The notes under the pieces: generated by a model
What the model saw: only the letters and a program-made list of their open reading frames with translations
The model's database searches: none
Told to the model about the DNA's origin: nothing
Shown here: piece by piece, positions 63,955 through 64,000 of the stretch
Numbering within the stretch: position 1 is the stretch's first letter
How the letters are laid out: each line of letters begins with the position of its first letter
Assembly (NCBI RefSeq): GCF_033807715.1
Contig: NC_084606.1
Coordinates: 37,196,401 to 37,260,400 of the forward strand
Direction of reading: 5' to 3'
DNA: 64,000 bases
Source of the DNA: Cololabis saira
Lineage: Eukaryota; Chordata; Actinopteri; Beloniformes; Belonidae
Translations under genes and position numbers: made by a program

Positions 63955-64000
63955 GTAAAGAAACCGTCTCTGAACATAAATCACAGCATGAAAGTTAAAA

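Overview
This window looks like teleost fish nuclear DNA. It has intron-bearing genes with GT-AG boundaries, long AC, GA, TA and TCTG microsatellites, and a dense nested set of fish-type mobile elements: Tc1, Harbinger, hAT, an IS630-like DDE element, L2, L1, a chromodomain Ty3/Gypsy element, a Penelope-like element with hammerhead ribozymes, a tRNA-derived SINE, and a retrovirus-like remnant. No operon, CRISPR array or bacterial gene is present, and most long open frames belong to transposons.

The host content is two related genes arranged head to head. On the plus strand, from about 23.3 kb to beyond the right edge, 19 coding exons encode a SAM domain, a basic nuclear-localisation-like stretch and a large P-loop GTPase of the nuclear GTPase SLIP-GC (NUGGC) type. 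On the minus strand, from about 3.5 kb to 1.8 kb, a mirror copy of the first six coding exons runs toward the left edge. The arms (1808-4360 against 20449-24672 plus 40429-40818) form a large inverted duplication. The two SAM domains differ mainly by amino-acid replacements, a pattern seen in rapidly evolving defence genes.

Layout. 0-1.8 kb: GC-rich sequence, microsatellites and a MITE end. 1.8-4.4 kb: left arm with the minus-strand paralogue. 4.4-8.2 kb: mostly unassigned, with a foldback pair and a TA microsatellite. 8.2-12.2 kb: an L2-type LINE with an esterase ORF1 and a deleted reverse-transcriptase core. 12.5-18 kb: a Harbinger element with a broken transposase, invaded by a SINE, a GGGCCC-family repeat and an intact Tc1. 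18.4-20.45 kb: a zinc-finger scrap and a retrovirus-like remnant with a 3' LTR. 20.45-24.67 kb: right arm with the SAM exons and a Harbinger insertion. 24.67-40.43 kb: a 15.8 kb tandem Penelope insertion in an intron, split by 9 kb of GGGCCC-family repeats carrying L1 and hAT insertions. 40.47-40.8 kb: two host exons. 40.9-54.6 kb: a 13.8 kb intron filled by a LINE fragment, a 5.6 kb Gypsy element, an L1 and a hAT-like element. 54.6-55.7 kb: GTPase exons. 55.7-61.5 kb: an intron holding another GGGCCC-family element with a 2.7 kb IS630-like transposon inside. 61.5-64 kb: GTPase C-terminal exons.

Several insertions can be read against an intact copy elsewhere in the window, so their target-site duplications are directly visible. 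The plus-strand gene keeps its splice phases across all the insertions, but it has a mutated splice donor (24597) and a one-base frameshift (near 62434) that may make this allele defective.
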